A program made the translations under genes and the position numbers. Below are positions 19,801-27,102 of a DNA stretch of 64,000 nucleotides, in pieces. This DNA comes from Pseudomonas sp. F(2018). GTDB taxonomy: Bacteria > Pseudomonadota > Gammaproteobacteria > Pseudomonadales > Pseudomonadaceae. Under the pieces are notes generated by a model, which saw only the letters and a list, made by a program, of their open reading frames with translations, did no database searches and was not told the DNA's origin. The DNA lies in NCBI RefSeq assembly GCF_005508865.1, contig NZ_SCOM01000002.1, forward strand, positions 868,001 to 932,000. Direction: 5' to 3'. The stretch's first letter is position 1; every line of letters begins with the position of its first letter.

Positions 19801-21604
19801 CATCAGCCAGCAGGCGGCGCGCACGCCGCAGGCGCCGGCCCTGGTGTTCGGCGAGCAGACCCTGAGCTACGCCGAGCTGGAGACGCGGATCAACCGCCTG
19901 GCCAATCGCCTGCGCAGCCTCGGGGTGCAGCGTGGCAGCCTGGTCGGTATCAGCCTGGAGCGCTCGCTGGAGCTGGTGATCGGCCTGCACGCCATCGTCC
20001 GCGCCGGCGGTGCTTACGTGCCGCTCGACCCGGAATATCCGCTGGAGCGCCTGGCCTATCTGCTGGAGGATTCCGGGGTCGACCTGCTGCTGTCACACAG
20101 CGCGCTGGTCGAGCGCCTGCCGCTGCCGGCCGGCCTCAAGGCTCTGGGTCTGGATCGTGAGGACTGCAGCGCCGAGAGCGCTGAGCCGCCGCGGGTCGAG
20201 CTGCAGGGCAACGACCTGGCCTACGTCATCTACACCTCCGGCTCCACCGGCAAGCCCAAGGGCGCCGGCAACAGCCACGAGGCCCTGGCCAACCGCATTC
20301 TGTGGATGCAGGACGCCTATCAGATCGGCGCTGGCGACGTGGTGCTGCAGAAGACCCCGTTCAGCTTCGACGTCTCGGTGTGGGAGTTCTTCTGGCCGCT
20401 GATCACCGGCGCCTGCCTGGCCGTGGCCGCGCCGGGCGACCACCGCGATCCGCAGAAGCTGGTGGAGTTGATCCAACGCCACAAGGTCAGCACGCTGCAC
20501 TTCGTGCCGTCCATGCTGCAGGCGTTCCTGCTGCATCCGGATGTGGAGCAGTGCCAGAGCCTGACCCGCGTTATCTGCAGCGGTGAAGCACTGCCGGCGG
20601 AGCTGCAGGTGCGCACCTTCCAGCGTCTGCCGGGCGCTTCCCTGTACAACCTGTACGGCCCGACCGAGGCGGCCATCGACGTCAGCCACTGGACCTGCGT
20701 GGAGGAGGGCCGCCACGCCGTGCCGATCGGTCGACCGATCGCCAACCTGCGTCTGCATATCCTCGATGCCCAGCTCAACCCGGTACCGCAGGGCGTGCCC
20801 GGCGAGCTGTATATCGCCGGCATCGGCCTGGCGCGCGGCTACCACCGACGTCCGGAACTGACCGCCGAGCGCTTCCTGCCTGATCCGTTCAGTAGCGAGG
20901 GTGGGCGCATGTACCGTACCGGCGACCTGGTGCGCTGGCGTGCCGATGGCGCCATCGACTACCTGGGCCGTATCGACCATCAGGTGAAGATTCGTGGCTT
21001 CCGCGTCGAACTGGGCGAGATCGAAGCCCAGCTCGGCGCCCAGCTGGGTGTCGCCGAGGCCGTGGTGGTGGCCCGCGACAGCCAGATCGGCAAGCAGCTG
21101 GTCGGTTATCTGGTGGCTGACCCGCTGCCGGCGGATGAGTCCGCCTGGCTGGCTGGCATCAAGGTCGCGCTCAAGGCTGAGCTGCCTGAGCACATGGTAC
21201 CGTCGATCCTGATGCGCCTCGACCGTATGCCGCTTTCACCCAACGGCAAGCTGGAGCGCCGCGCGCTGCCCGAGCCGGTATGGCAGGCACGCAGCTACCG
21301 GGCGCCGCAGTCCGTGCTGGAAATCACCCTGGCTGGCATCTGGCAGGAAGTGCTGGAGGTGGCCCAGGTCGGCCTCGACGACAACTTCTTCGAACTTGGC
21401 GGCCACTCGCTGCTGGCCACCCAGGCCGTGGCCCTGTTGCGCCAGCGCCTGGGCCTGGAGCTGCCGCTACGCGCCTTCTTCGAAGCGCAAGACCTGGCGG
21501 CCCTGGCCGCCGCCCTCGATGGCCAGGCTCCGGCCGCCGCCGAGGAAGAAGACCAAGACCTGCGCGACATGGCCGCGCTGCTCGACGAACTGGAGGCCCT
21601 GTGA
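10817..21604 (+). CDS. Siderophore NRPS 1: C-A-T-E, C-A-T, C-A-T
   Basis: This three-module synthetase has 3595 aa. Module 1 has C (HHIISDAW, 141-148), A (about 454-967), T (LGGDS, Ser 1007) and E (HHLVVDG at 1181; GWFTSLYPV; NYLGQ). Module 2 opens with a C domain of the type that follows E domains (HHLLLDGW, 1623), then A (about 1925-2432) and T (Ser 2477). Module 3 has an LCL-type C (HHIVSDGW, 2663), A (about 2989-3490) and T (LGGHS, Ser 3531). Read by alignment to GrsA, A1 and A2 give D-G-E-C-T-G-G-V-T-K, close to hydroxyornithine codes of pyoverdine enzymes; A3 gives D-V-W-H-I-S-L-I-D-K, a serine code. The ATG at 10817 (AGGT upstream) is preferred over an in-frame TTG at 10802. It overlaps NRPS 2 by GTGA. 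Confidence 0.92.
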   Translation: MNAQVPSNIALEWAPLSFAQQRLWFFSRLESGSTAYNIGGVLRFDGQLDMDSLRHGLDQVYSRHAALRTVFREHDGLAQQAVLPTGCIPLEIIELEGGAEQVESLARDFIEADYDLTRGPLVRCALYRLGENSHALAVGMHHIISDAWSVRVLVEEIAEFYRARQQNRQPFMPPQPLQYSEYAVGQREWLDSEAGAQQMTFWRERLGGEQPPLSLTPDYPHNAQAARRAAYRSLQVEPALVARLSDLAKANGATLFTVLLAALQLQLARLSGQREVRIGVPVAGRAKGFERLVGFFVNTVVLKAEPRPELSVTEWLEQARTGLKQAQANQEMPFERLVEELAPSRSLGQQPLFQVAFNYRRQHPLAANWLPGIETQLAELPSSQIPFDLALDAVRDRGNELLINFAYAADLFAESSIERLIAGFLEVLDGFASQPQAALAEVALVTAPELARLNEWNTPRQSFDASRSLPELIAEQARLRPEAIALVHAVERISFSEMEARANRLAHLLIAKGVRPEYRVGVSLERGNAMIVAMLAVLKSGGTFVPLDPDYPRERLSYMVEDSGLQWLITSSDLAERLPLGEGVDPLYLDQLELSVFGASAPAVRLHPLNLAYLIYTSGSTGQPKGVAVNHLGLTMHVQTIGQRYSMTPDDVELHFASISFDGALERWTVPLAFGSRLVIRDQELWSAEKTCQVIADEGVTISCLPPSYAQQLLDWVESQGLKLPVRSWTLGGEAFTRETYERLQKVLQPQRIINGYGPTETVVTPLIWEAYPGDSFEAAYAPIGNPVGPRSLYVLDAELNLLPIGVAGELYIGGEVGLARGYFQRPELTAERFLPDPFGTAGERMYRTGDLVRWREDGTLDYLGRVDHQVKIRGFRIELGEIESQLLALEGVQESAVIARETPSGKQLVGYVVARDNTSANALRAELAKVLPDYMVPAQIIALDKLPLTPAGKLDRVALPEPTWQSQSYEAPQTDNERILAAIWAEVLGVERVGRQDHFFELGGDSIVALQVVSRARQQGLGLTPKDLFQQQTLTQLAGVARSVAAPLADQGPVTGSAPLLPIQARLLQCEGLAPCNQYLLLELAEPLPAAQLEQALQALSKHHDALRLRYSQVDGQWQQLHAAVEESGLLQQIELAAGEDPQPHYDALQRSLDPANGPQLRGLYLKQAGQSDRLLLSIHHLVVDGVSWRVLLEDLQRACLQLASGLAVQLPSKTSAFKTWGERLAGWNVGAQLPYWQAQQAAGGELPLLSSEAGSEGTRQRLELSLDAGFTRDLLQAGQQAYRLRADELLLTALSRVLCSWSEQPTLTVHLESHGRAPLFDDIDLSRSVGWFTSLYPVRLQPEAELAASLKAIKEQLRAVPDLGLGYGLLCQREQLSERAPQLLFNYLGQFDEGGNGLRLREGGLWREADAPLDAPLVINAEQRGGALHLHLDFNPQQLARPTLEGLLARLQDELRAIAQHCQKTPASLTPSDVPLAGLSQAELDALPGVEDIHPLSPLQQGLLFHSQLEGAGSYVSQLLLPFTGLDPARLQSAWRQVLARHGMLRSRFLLSERPLQLVQAEVELDWQDLDWRGVADFDAQLQAFCSAERERGFALDQAPLLRLALIQRGAGDFVLVWTLHHLLLDGWSNGLLFADVLALYHGDRLPAPGGQFRDYIGWLDGQNAATEQAFWREQLAPLDGATRIAGSLPCRAPEQGHARHPLPLDSATEQQIRGFAQRHGLTLNTLVQAAWALLLARLTGKRSLCFGATVAGRPTELAGSEQMLGLFINSLPVAVQLPAEQPLGDWLAALQVQNLQLREHEHSPLHDIQRWLGSAGEALFDSLLVFENYPLGDALKQAERGELRLGMPQSHEFTHYPMTLAVLPGSRLELLLAYDRAHFDAHGIAQVEALLRQALQLVCGDPAQPLGSLALVGEAEQLLLDEWNKPRQDFDAGRLLPELIAEQARLRPDSIALVHGGERIAFAELEARSNRLANLLVAHGVQPESHVGVSLERGNAMIVAMLAVLKSGGAFVPLDPDYPRERLSYMVDDSGLKWLITSSDLAERLPLGEGVEPLYLDQLDLSAFDAEAPAVQLHPLNLAYLIYTSGSTGQPKGVAVNHLGLTMHVQTIGQRYGMTPDDVELHFASISFDGALERWTVPLAFGSRLVIRDQELWSAEKTCQVIADEGVTISCLPPSYAQQLLDWVESQGLKLPVRSWTLGGEAFTRETYERLQKVLQPQRIINGYGPTETVVTPLIWEAYPGDSFEAAYAPIGNPVGPRGLYVLDAELNLLPIGVAGELYIGGEVGLARGYFQRPELTAERFLPDPFGTAGERMYRTGDLVRWREDGTLDYLGRVDHQVKIRGFRIELGEIESQLLALDGVQEAAVIARETPSGKQLVGYVVARDNTDANALRSELAKVLPDYMVPAQIIALDKLPLTPAGKLDRAALPEPTWQSQSYETPQTDNERILAAIWAEVLDVERVGRQDHFFELGGDSIVALKVVSRIRQQGLQLPLKALFEQSRLADCAAALQRESADAPVLRALPRGGDLPLSHAQQRLWFLNRLDPSNGAYHMPAGLDLQGRLDRQALQAAFDQLEARHEALRTRFVEVNGEARQRILPAQGQRIDWVDLRELAANEREAEARDYAQKLLKRPFNLASEPLLRVAVLRLGDQEYRLLLIQHHIVSDGWSMQRFIGEFSSAYAAFAEGRTAQFAALPLQYADYAQWQRDWLKSSEATRQLDYWKARLGEHQSLLELPTDHPRPAHGSRQSLRWRFELSSALTAQLRALAQREGSTLFSLLLAAWQTLLHRYSGQEDIRVGVPVAGRSLAEMDGVLGCFINTLVLRGEPAGLKPFRELLGELAQASRDALANQELPFDQLVEALQPTRSLSHHPLFQVAFNHQQVDFSALGNLPGLRVQPHDPGAAGAQFDLAMDTEEAADGTLSGFVSYAAELFEARTIARLARHFVRLLEGICADPSQPIGLLPLLEEDEQAQLAAWNDTTQDYGPLVNMSEGISQQAARTPQAPALVFGEQTLSYAELETRINRLANRLRSLGVQRGSLVGISLERSLELVIGLHAIVRAGGAYVPLDPEYPLERLAYLLEDSGVDLLLSHSALVERLPLPAGLKALGLDREDCSAESAEPPRVELQGNDLAYVIYTSGSTGKPKGAGNSHEALANRILWMQDAYQIGAGDVVLQKTPFSFDVSVWEFFWPLITGACLAVAAPGDHRDPQKLVELIQRHKVSTLHFVPSMLQAFLLHPDVEQCQSLTRVICSGEALPAELQVRTFQRLPGASLYNLYGPTEAAIDVSHWTCVEEGRHAVPIGRPIANLRLHILDAQLNPVPQGVPGELYIAGIGLARGYHRRPELTAERFLPDPFSSEGGRMYRTGDLVRWRADGAIDYLGRIDHQVKIRGFRVELGEIEAQLGAQLGVAEAVVVARDSQIGKQLVGYLVADPLPADESAWLAGIKVALKAELPEHMVPSILMRLDRMPLSPNGKLERRALPEPVWQARSYRAPQSVLEITLAGIWQEVLEVAQVGLDDNFFELGGHSLLATQAVALLRQRLGLELPLRAFFEAQDLAALAAALDGQAPAAAEEEDQDLRDMAALLDELEAL
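12180..13857 (+). repeat. Near-identical A-T domain block, copy 1 (module 1)
   Basis: This A domain and start of the T domain is nearly identical in protein sequence to blocks at 16590-18270 and 23066-24747, including the whole substrate pocket. DNA identity is also very high, with mostly synonymous third-base differences. C and E domains outside the block differ much more, so the sharp edges suggest duplication or gene conversion of the adenylation unit. Confidence 0.85.
16590..18270 (+). repeat. Near-identical A-T domain block, copy 2 (module 2)
   Basis: This is the second copy of the block described at 12180-13857. It has the same pocket residues and differs by a few substitutions, for example DNTDANALRSELAK against DNTSANALRAELAK. 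The T domain diverges from the others after the LGGDSIVAL motif. Confidence 0.85.
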
Positions 21605-24600
21605 CCGCGCCCATCGACAAGGCCGCCCTGGCGCGCCGTTTCCTCGCCCTCGGCGCTCCCGAGCAGAAGCGCTTCCTCGAGCTGCTGGCGACCAAGGGCA
21701 TCCGCTTCGACCGCCTGCCGCTGGTACCGGCGCCGCGTGGCGAGCACCTGGCTGCCTCGCATGCCCAGCAGCGCCTGTGGCTGGTGGCGCAGATGGAGCC
21801 GGACAGCAGCGCCTACCATATGGTCGGCGCCTTCGCCCTGGAGGGCGAGCTGGATCGCCATGCGCTGTTGGCCGCGCTGGGGCTGATCGTCGAGCGCCAT
21901 GAAGCGCTGCGCACGCGTTTCTACGAACACGCCGGCCAGCTGTGCCAGCGCATCGATCCACCGGGCCCGCTGGCCCTGGAGGAGCGCGACTTGCGCGGCG
22001 CGCCGGAGCAGGTACAGACCCTGGCCGATGCCCATGCGGCGCGCGCCTTCGACCTGGCCCAGGGGCCGCTGCTGCGCGTGCAGCTGCTGCGCCTGGACGA
22101 ACAGCAATGGCGCCTGCAGATCGTCTGCCACCACATCGTCTCCGATGGCTGGTCCATCGGCGTATTTGCCGAGGAGTTGGGCCGCGCCTATGCCGCACTG
22201 CGCCTGGGCCAGACGCCGCAGCTGGCCGAGCTGCCGATCCAGTATGCCGACTACGCCCAGTGGCAGCGCGCCTGGCTGGAGGCCGGCGAGCGCGAGCGCC
22301 AGCTCGGCTACTGGCGCGAACGCCTGGGTAGCGAGCAGCCGGTATTGGCCTTGCCCTACAAGCTGGACGCCAGCGGCCAGCGACATGCCGCACGCCAGGC
22401 CATCGAGGTGCCACAGGCCCTGGCCGAGCGCCTGCGCCAGCTGGCTCAGGGCGAGGGCGCGACCCTGTTCATGCTCTTGCTGGCGGCCTTCCAGCTGCTG
22501 CTGGCGCGCTACAGCAACCAGCGCGATATTCGCGTCGGCGTGCCGGTAGCCAACCGCCAGCGCGCCGAAACCGCGCCGCTGGTGGGCTTCTTCGTCAACA
22601 CCCAGGTGTTGCGCGCCGAATTCGACGCCGGCATGAGCTTCCGCCAGCTGCTGGCCGAAGTGCGCCGTCATGCCCTGGATGCCCAGGATCAGCAGGATCT
22701 GCCGTTCGATCAACTGGTGGAGGCTCTCGCCCCCGAGCGCAGCCTGGGCCAGACACCGCTGTTCCAGGTGCTGTTCAATCACCAGAAACGCGACCTCGGC
22801 GCCCTGCAGCTGCCCGGCCTGCGCCTGGAGCCGCTGGCCCAGGGCGTGCCCCATGCCTTGTTCGACCTGGCCCTGGATAGCCTGGAGGAAAGCGCCGGCC
22901 AGCTGCGCCTGACCCTGACCTGGGCCCGCGAGCGCCTCGATGATGCGCAGATGCAACAGATGACCGTGCACCTGCTGGGCCTGCTGGAACAGATCAGCGC
23001 TGCGCCGGATCAGCCCCTGGTGCGTCTGCAACTGCTGGATACCGACGACCAGGCACGCCTGGCCGAATGGAATACCCCACAGCAGAGTTTCGATGCTTCG
23101 CGACTGTTGCCCGAGTTGATTGCCGAGCAGGCGCGTCTGCGTCTCGAGGCCATCGCCCTGGTACATAGAAGCGAGCGGATTTCTTTCGCCGAACTGGAGG
23201 CACGCGCGAACCAACTGGCCCATCTGCTGGTGGCGCACGGCGTGCAGCCGGAGTCGCGTGTCGGCGTCTCGCTGGAGCGTGGCAACGCGATGATCGTGGC
23301 CATGCTGGCGGTGCTGAAGTCCGGTGGCGCCTTTGTCCCGCTCGATCCGGATTATCCGCGCGAACGTCTGAGCTACATGGTCGAAGACTCGGGGCTGAAG
23401 TGGCTGATCACTTCGTCCGATCTGGCCGAGCGCCTGCCGTTGGGCGAGGGCGTCGAGCCGCTATATCTGGATCAGCTGGATCTGAGCGCCTTTGAAGCTT
23501 CGCCGCCAGCGGTACAGCTGCATCCGCTCAATCTGGCCTACCTGATCTACACCTCCGGCTCCACCGGCCAGCCCAAGGGCGTGGCGGTGAACCACCTTGG
23601 CCTGACCATGCATGTGCAGACCATTGGCCAGCGCTACGGGATGACACCGGACGATGTGGAACTGCACTTCGCTTCGATCAGCTTCGACGGCGCCCTGGAG
23701 CGCTGGACCGTACCGCTGGCCTTCGGCAGCCGCCTGGTTATTCGCGACCAGGAGCTCTGGAGCGCGGAGAAAACCTGCCAGGTCATCGCCGATGAAGGCG
23801 TGACCATCTCCTGCCTGCCGCCGAGCTATGCCCAGCAGCTGCTGGACTGGGTGGAGTCGCAGGGGCTGAAGTTGCCAGTGCGTTCCTGGACCCTGGGCGG
23901 TGAGGCCTTTACCCGCGAGACCTATGAGCGCCTGCAGAAAGTGCTGCATCCCCAGCGGATCATCAATGGCTACGGTCCGACCGAGACTGTGGTAACCCCG
24001 CTGATCTGGGAAGCCTATCCGGGCGACAGTTTCGAAGCCGCCTACGCCCCCATCGGCAATCCGGTTGGCCCGCGCAGCCTCTATGTGCTGGATGCCGAGC
24101 TGAACCTGCTGCCCATCGGTGTGGCTGGCGAGCTGTATATCGGTGGCGAAGTGGGTCTGGCCCGTGGCTATTTCCAGCGCCCGCAGCTGACGGCCGAGCG
24201 CTTCCTGCCCGATCCATTCGGCGCCGCCGGCGAGCGCATGTACCGCACCGGTGACCTGGTGCGCTGGCGTGAAGACGGCACCCTGGATTACCTGGGCCGC
24301 GTCGACCATCAGGTGAAGATTCACGGCTTCCGTATCGAACTGGGCGAGATTGAGAGCCAGTTGCTGGCCCTGGATGGCGTGCAGGAAGCGGCGGTAATCG
24401 CTCGTGAGACGCCGACCGGCAAGCAGCTGGTTGGTTATGTCGTCGCTCGCGAAAACACCGATGCCAATGCCCTGCGCAGCAAGCTGGCTCAAGTGCTGCC
24501 GGACTATATGGTGCCCGCGCAGATCATCGCCCTGGAAAAACTGCCGCTGACCCCGGCCGGCAAGCTGGACCGCGCCGCGCTGCCGGAGCCGACCTGGCAG

Positions 24601-26985
24601 AGCCAGTCCTACGAAGCGCCGCAGACCGACAATGAACGCATCCTCGCCGCGATCTGGGCCGAAGTGCTGGGCGTGGAGCGAGTAGGGCGCCAGGATCACT
24701 TCTTCGAACTGGGCGGCGACTCCATCGTCGCGCTGCAGGTGGTCAGCCGTATCCGTCAGCAGGGGCTGCAATTGGCGCCGCGCGAGCTGTTCCAGTTCCC
24801 GCGCCTGGCCGAACTGGCCAAGGTTGCGCGGCTGGCCGGAGCGGAGGAAGTGCAAGAGCCTGTAACCGGCGAGTTGCCGCTGACGCCGATCCAGGCGCAT
24901 TTCTTCGCCATGGGCCAGGCCAACCCAGCGCACTGGAACCAGGCGCTCAATCTGGAGCTGCTGCGTCCGCTCGATCCAGAGTTGCTGGAGCAGGCGCTGC
25001 AGGCGCTGGTGGCCCATCACGATGGCCTGCGCCTGCGTTTCAGTCAGGAGCAGGGCGTCTGGCGCCAGCGCTACGCCGAAGTGGATGCCGGGCAGCCGCT
25101 GCTATGGCTGCGTGAAGCCGGCAGTGCTGCCGAGGCCGAAGAGTTCTGCCAGCAGGTCCAGCAGAGCCTCGACCTGGCCGCCGGCCCCGTGCTGCGCGCG
25201 CTTCATCTGAAGCAGACCGGCCAGGCCGACCGCCTGCTGCTGGCCGTGCATCACCTGGTGGTGGACGGCGTGTCCTGGCGCGTCCTGCTGGAAGATATCC
25301 TCGCTGCTTATCGCCAGCTGGAAGCCGGCCAGGCCGTGCGCCTGCCGGGCAAGGGCCAGTCCTACAAAAGCTGGAGCGAGGCCCTGCAGAGCTGGGCGAG
25401 CAGTGCAGCGGCGCAGGTCGAGCTGGACGCCTGGTGCAGCCGCCTGAACGGCCCGACACTGGCCCTGCCGCGCGAACTCGAAGCCAATAGCGCCAGCCAT
25501 GGCGACAAGCGCCAAGTACGCCTGGCCCTGGATGCCGCCGACACCAAGCGTCTGCTGCAGGCGCCGGCGCAGCTCGGCGTGCGTATCGACGCCTTGCTGC
25601 TCACCGCGCTGACCCGTGCCCTGTGCCGCTGGAGCGGCCAGCCGGGGCTGCGGGTCAACCTCGAAGGCCACGGCCGCGAGGCGTTGGCCGGCGAACTGGA
25701 TCTGTCGCGCACGGTCGGCTGGTTCACCAGCCTGTATCCGTTGCAGCTGCCGCGGCTCGACGCGGCAGCCGAGCAGCTGCAACAGGTTCAGCAACGCCTG
25801 CAGCAGGTCGAACATGGCGGTCAGGGTTACGGCGTGCTGCGCTGGCTGGGCTCGGCCGCGGCGCAGGCGGCACTTGCCGCCGTACCGAGTGCCGAAGTGA
25901 TCTTCAACTACCTCGGCCAGTACCAGGCCGGCGCGGCGGCGGACTGGTTCCGCCCGGCGGCCGGTGGTGGCGCGGCAGTGGCGGCGAACAACCCGCTGGC
26001 CGCGCGTCTGGCGGTCAATGGCCAGGTGTTCGACGGCCAGTTGCAGCTGTCCTGGGAGTACGCGGCCAACCAGTACCGCGCCGAGACCATCGAGGCCCTG
26101 GCGGCGGACTATCGCCGCGAGCTGCTCGGCCTGCTGGAGCTGGCCCGCGGCCAGGCCGTGCAGGGCCCGTCGCCGTTGCTGCGTCTGACCCGCCAGGAGG
26201 CCGGCGCATCTCCGGTGTTCTGTCCGCATCCGGTCACCGGCCGGGTCACCGGCTACCAACCGCTGGCGGCGCGTCTGGACGGCGTGCACGACGTCTTCGG
26301 CCTGCAGTGCCGCAGCTTCCTCGACCCGAGCTGGCGCGATGCCTCGCTGGGCGAGATGGCCGACGCCTATCTGGCCGCACTGCTCAAGCAGCAACCGCAG
26401 GGGCCGTACCGGCTGGTCGGCTGGTCGCTGGGCGGCAGCCTGGCGCTGGAGCTGGCGGCGCGCCTGGAGGCACGCGGCGAAGAAGTGGCCTTGCTCGGCC
26501 TGCTCGACTGCTACGTGCCAGGCACCGAGATCGCCGGCGACGACGCCCGTCATCCACAGGCGCGAGCCAAGCTGGTCGAGCACCTGCAACTGCTGGCTCC
26601 CGAGCTGCCGGGCAAAGCCTGGGACAGGCTATTCGAACAAGTGCTGCAACTCGAACCGCTGGACTGGCCGCAGGCCTGCAGCAGCTGGTTCGCTGGCCAA
26701 CCGCTGGACGGCATGACCCGCCAAAGCCTGGAAGAGCTGCTGTTCGCCTGGGCGGTGGAGCAGCATATGCGCCGCCTGTGCGCCGGCTACGCGCTGCCCA
26801 AGGTCAGGGTGCGCCCACATTGCTGGTGGGCGGCGCAGCCAGGCGGTCGCGCGGCCTTGCTGGAGAGTGGCCTGGAACAGGTGCAGGGCAGGGCGGCTAG
26901 TCATCGCCTGATCGACACCGATCACCAGGGCATCGTCCGTCATCCGCAGGTTCTCCAGGAGCTGGTGGCCTTGCTGGGAAGCTGA
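21601..26985 (+). CDS. Siderophore NRPS 2: C-A-T-E-TE (terminal module)
   Basis: This terminating synthetase has 1794 aa. A short N-terminal linker precedes an LCL-type C domain (HHIVSDGW, from 177), A (about 488-997), T (LGGDS, Ser 1041), E (HHLVVDG, His 1217; EGHGRE; TVGWFTSLYPL) and a thioesterase (GWSLGG, Ser 1609; His in DTDHQG, 1775). The A pocket reads the same hydroxyornithine-like code as modules 1 and 2 of NRPS 1, so the last residue should be D-configured hydroxyornithine. I start at GTG 21601, which overlaps the NRPS 1 stop by four bases; the open frame extends 321 bases upstream but only as a shadow inside NRPS 1. The thioesterase would release the product by hydrolysis or cyclisation, which the sequence cannot decide. 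Confidence 0.92.
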   Translation: MTAPIDKAALARRFLALGAPEQKRFLELLATKGIRFDRLPLVPAPRGEHLAASHAQQRLWLVAQMEPDSSAYHMVGAFALEGELDRHALLAALGLIVERHEALRTRFYEHAGQLCQRIDPPGPLALEERDLRGAPEQVQTLADAHAARAFDLAQGPLLRVQLLRLDEQQWRLQIVCHHIVSDGWSIGVFAEELGRAYAALRLGQTPQLAELPIQYADYAQWQRAWLEAGERERQLGYWRERLGSEQPVLALPYKLDASGQRHAARQAIEVPQALAERLRQLAQGEGATLFMLLLAAFQLLLARYSNQRDIRVGVPVANRQRAETAPLVGFFVNTQVLRAEFDAGMSFRQLLAEVRRHALDAQDQQDLPFDQLVEALAPERSLGQTPLFQVLFNHQKRDLGALQLPGLRLEPLAQGVPHALFDLALDSLEESAGQLRLTLTWARERLDDAQMQQMTVHLLGLLEQISAAPDQPLVRLQLLDTDDQARLAEWNTPQQSFDASRLLPELIAEQARLRLEAIALVHRSERISFAELEARANQLAHLLVAHGVQPESRVGVSLERGNAMIVAMLAVLKSGGAFVPLDPDYPRERLSYMVEDSGLKWLITSSDLAERLPLGEGVEPLYLDQLDLSAFEASPPAVQLHPLNLAYLIYTSGSTGQPKGVAVNHLGLTMHVQTIGQRYGMTPDDVELHFASISFDGALERWTVPLAFGSRLVIRDQELWSAEKTCQVIADEGVTISCLPPSYAQQLLDWVESQGLKLPVRSWTLGGEAFTRETYERLQKVLHPQRIINGYGPTETVVTPLIWEAYPGDSFEAAYAPIGNPVGPRSLYVLDAELNLLPIGVAGELYIGGEVGLARGYFQRPQLTAERFLPDPFGAAGERMYRTGDLVRWREDGTLDYLGRVDHQVKIHGFRIELGEIESQLLALDGVQEAAVIARETPTGKQLVGYVVARENTDANALRSKLAQVLPDYMVPAQIIALEKLPLTPAGKLDRAALPEPTWQSQSYEAPQTDNERILAAIWAEVLGVERVGRQDHFFELGGDSIVALQVVSRIRQQGLQLAPRELFQFPRLAELAKVARLAGAEEVQEPVTGELPLTPIQAHFFAMGQANPAHWNQALNLELLRPLDPELLEQALQALVAHHDGLRLRFSQEQGVWRQRYAEVDAGQPLLWLREAGSAAEAEEFCQQVQQSLDLAAGPVLRALHLKQTGQADRLLLAVHHLVVDGVSWRVLLEDILAAYRQLEAGQAVRLPGKGQSYKSWSEALQSWASSAAAQVELDAWCSRLNGPTLALPRELEANSASHGDKRQVRLALDAADTKRLLQAPAQLGVRIDALLLTALTRALCRWSGQPGLRVNLEGHGREALAGELDLSRTVGWFTSLYPLQLPRLDAAAEQLQQVQQRLQQVEHGGQGYGVLRWLGSAAAQAALAAVPSAEVIFNYLGQYQAGAAADWFRPAAGGGAAVAANNPLAARLAVNGQVFDGQLQLSWEYAANQYRAETIEALAADYRRELLGLLELARGQAVQGPSPLLRLTRQEAGASPVFCPHPVTGRVTGYQPLAARLDGVHDVFGLQCRSFLDPSWRDASLGEMADAYLAALLKQQPQGPYRLVGWSLGGSLALELAARLEARGEEVALLGLLDCYVPGTEIAGDDARHPQARAKLVEHLQLLAPELPGKAWDRLFEQVLQLEPLDWPQACSSWFAGQPLDGMTRQSLEELLFAWAVEQHMRRLCAGYALPKVRVRPHCWWAAQPGGRAALLESGLEQVQGRAASHRLIDTDHQGIVRHPQVLQELVALLGS
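23066..24747 (+). repeat. Near-identical A-T domain block, copy 3 (NRPS 2)
   Basis: This is the third copy of the adenylation block, in a different gene from copies 1 and 2. One visible change is VKIHGFRIELGE against VKIRGFRIELGE in the other two. See the block at 12180-13857. Confidence 0.85.
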
Positions 26986-26991
26986 AGTGGG

Positions 26992-27020
26992 AGCCGCCAA
27001 AGAATTTTTTGTTGGCGGCT
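26992..27020 (+). terminator. Hairpin between NRPS 2 and the receptor gene
   Basis: AGCCGCCAA and TTGGCGGCT form a perfect 9-bp stem around an 11-base T-rich loop, seven bases after the NRPS 2 stop, followed by AAATTTT. It looks like a terminator. Its last base is also the first base of the downstream promoter's TAAAT element. Confidence 0.65.
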
Positions 27021-27043
27021 AAATTTTCCCGCGCCTTGCTCGT
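27020..27043 (+). promoter_or_regulatory. Iron-starvation (IS) promoter of the receptor gene
   Basis: TAAAT-N16-CGT is a perfect match, spacing included, to the PvdS-recognised promoter, with C following the CGT. It lies 60 bases before the ATG of the TonB-dependent receptor and should place receptor and acyltransferase under the sigma factor encoded at 7475. Confidence 0.8.
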
Positions 27044-27102
27044 CTAGTAGAGGCAAGTCATATAAATGCGAATCCTTCTAATTTGATTTCTGGGGAGTGT
27101 TG

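Noticed and set aside
21280-21600. Extension of the NRPS 2 reading frame upstream of GTG 21601
   Set aside because: It runs inside the NRPS 1 T domain in another frame, gives an Arg/Pro/Gly-rich nonsense sequence, and the GTGA overlap is a normal coupling signal.
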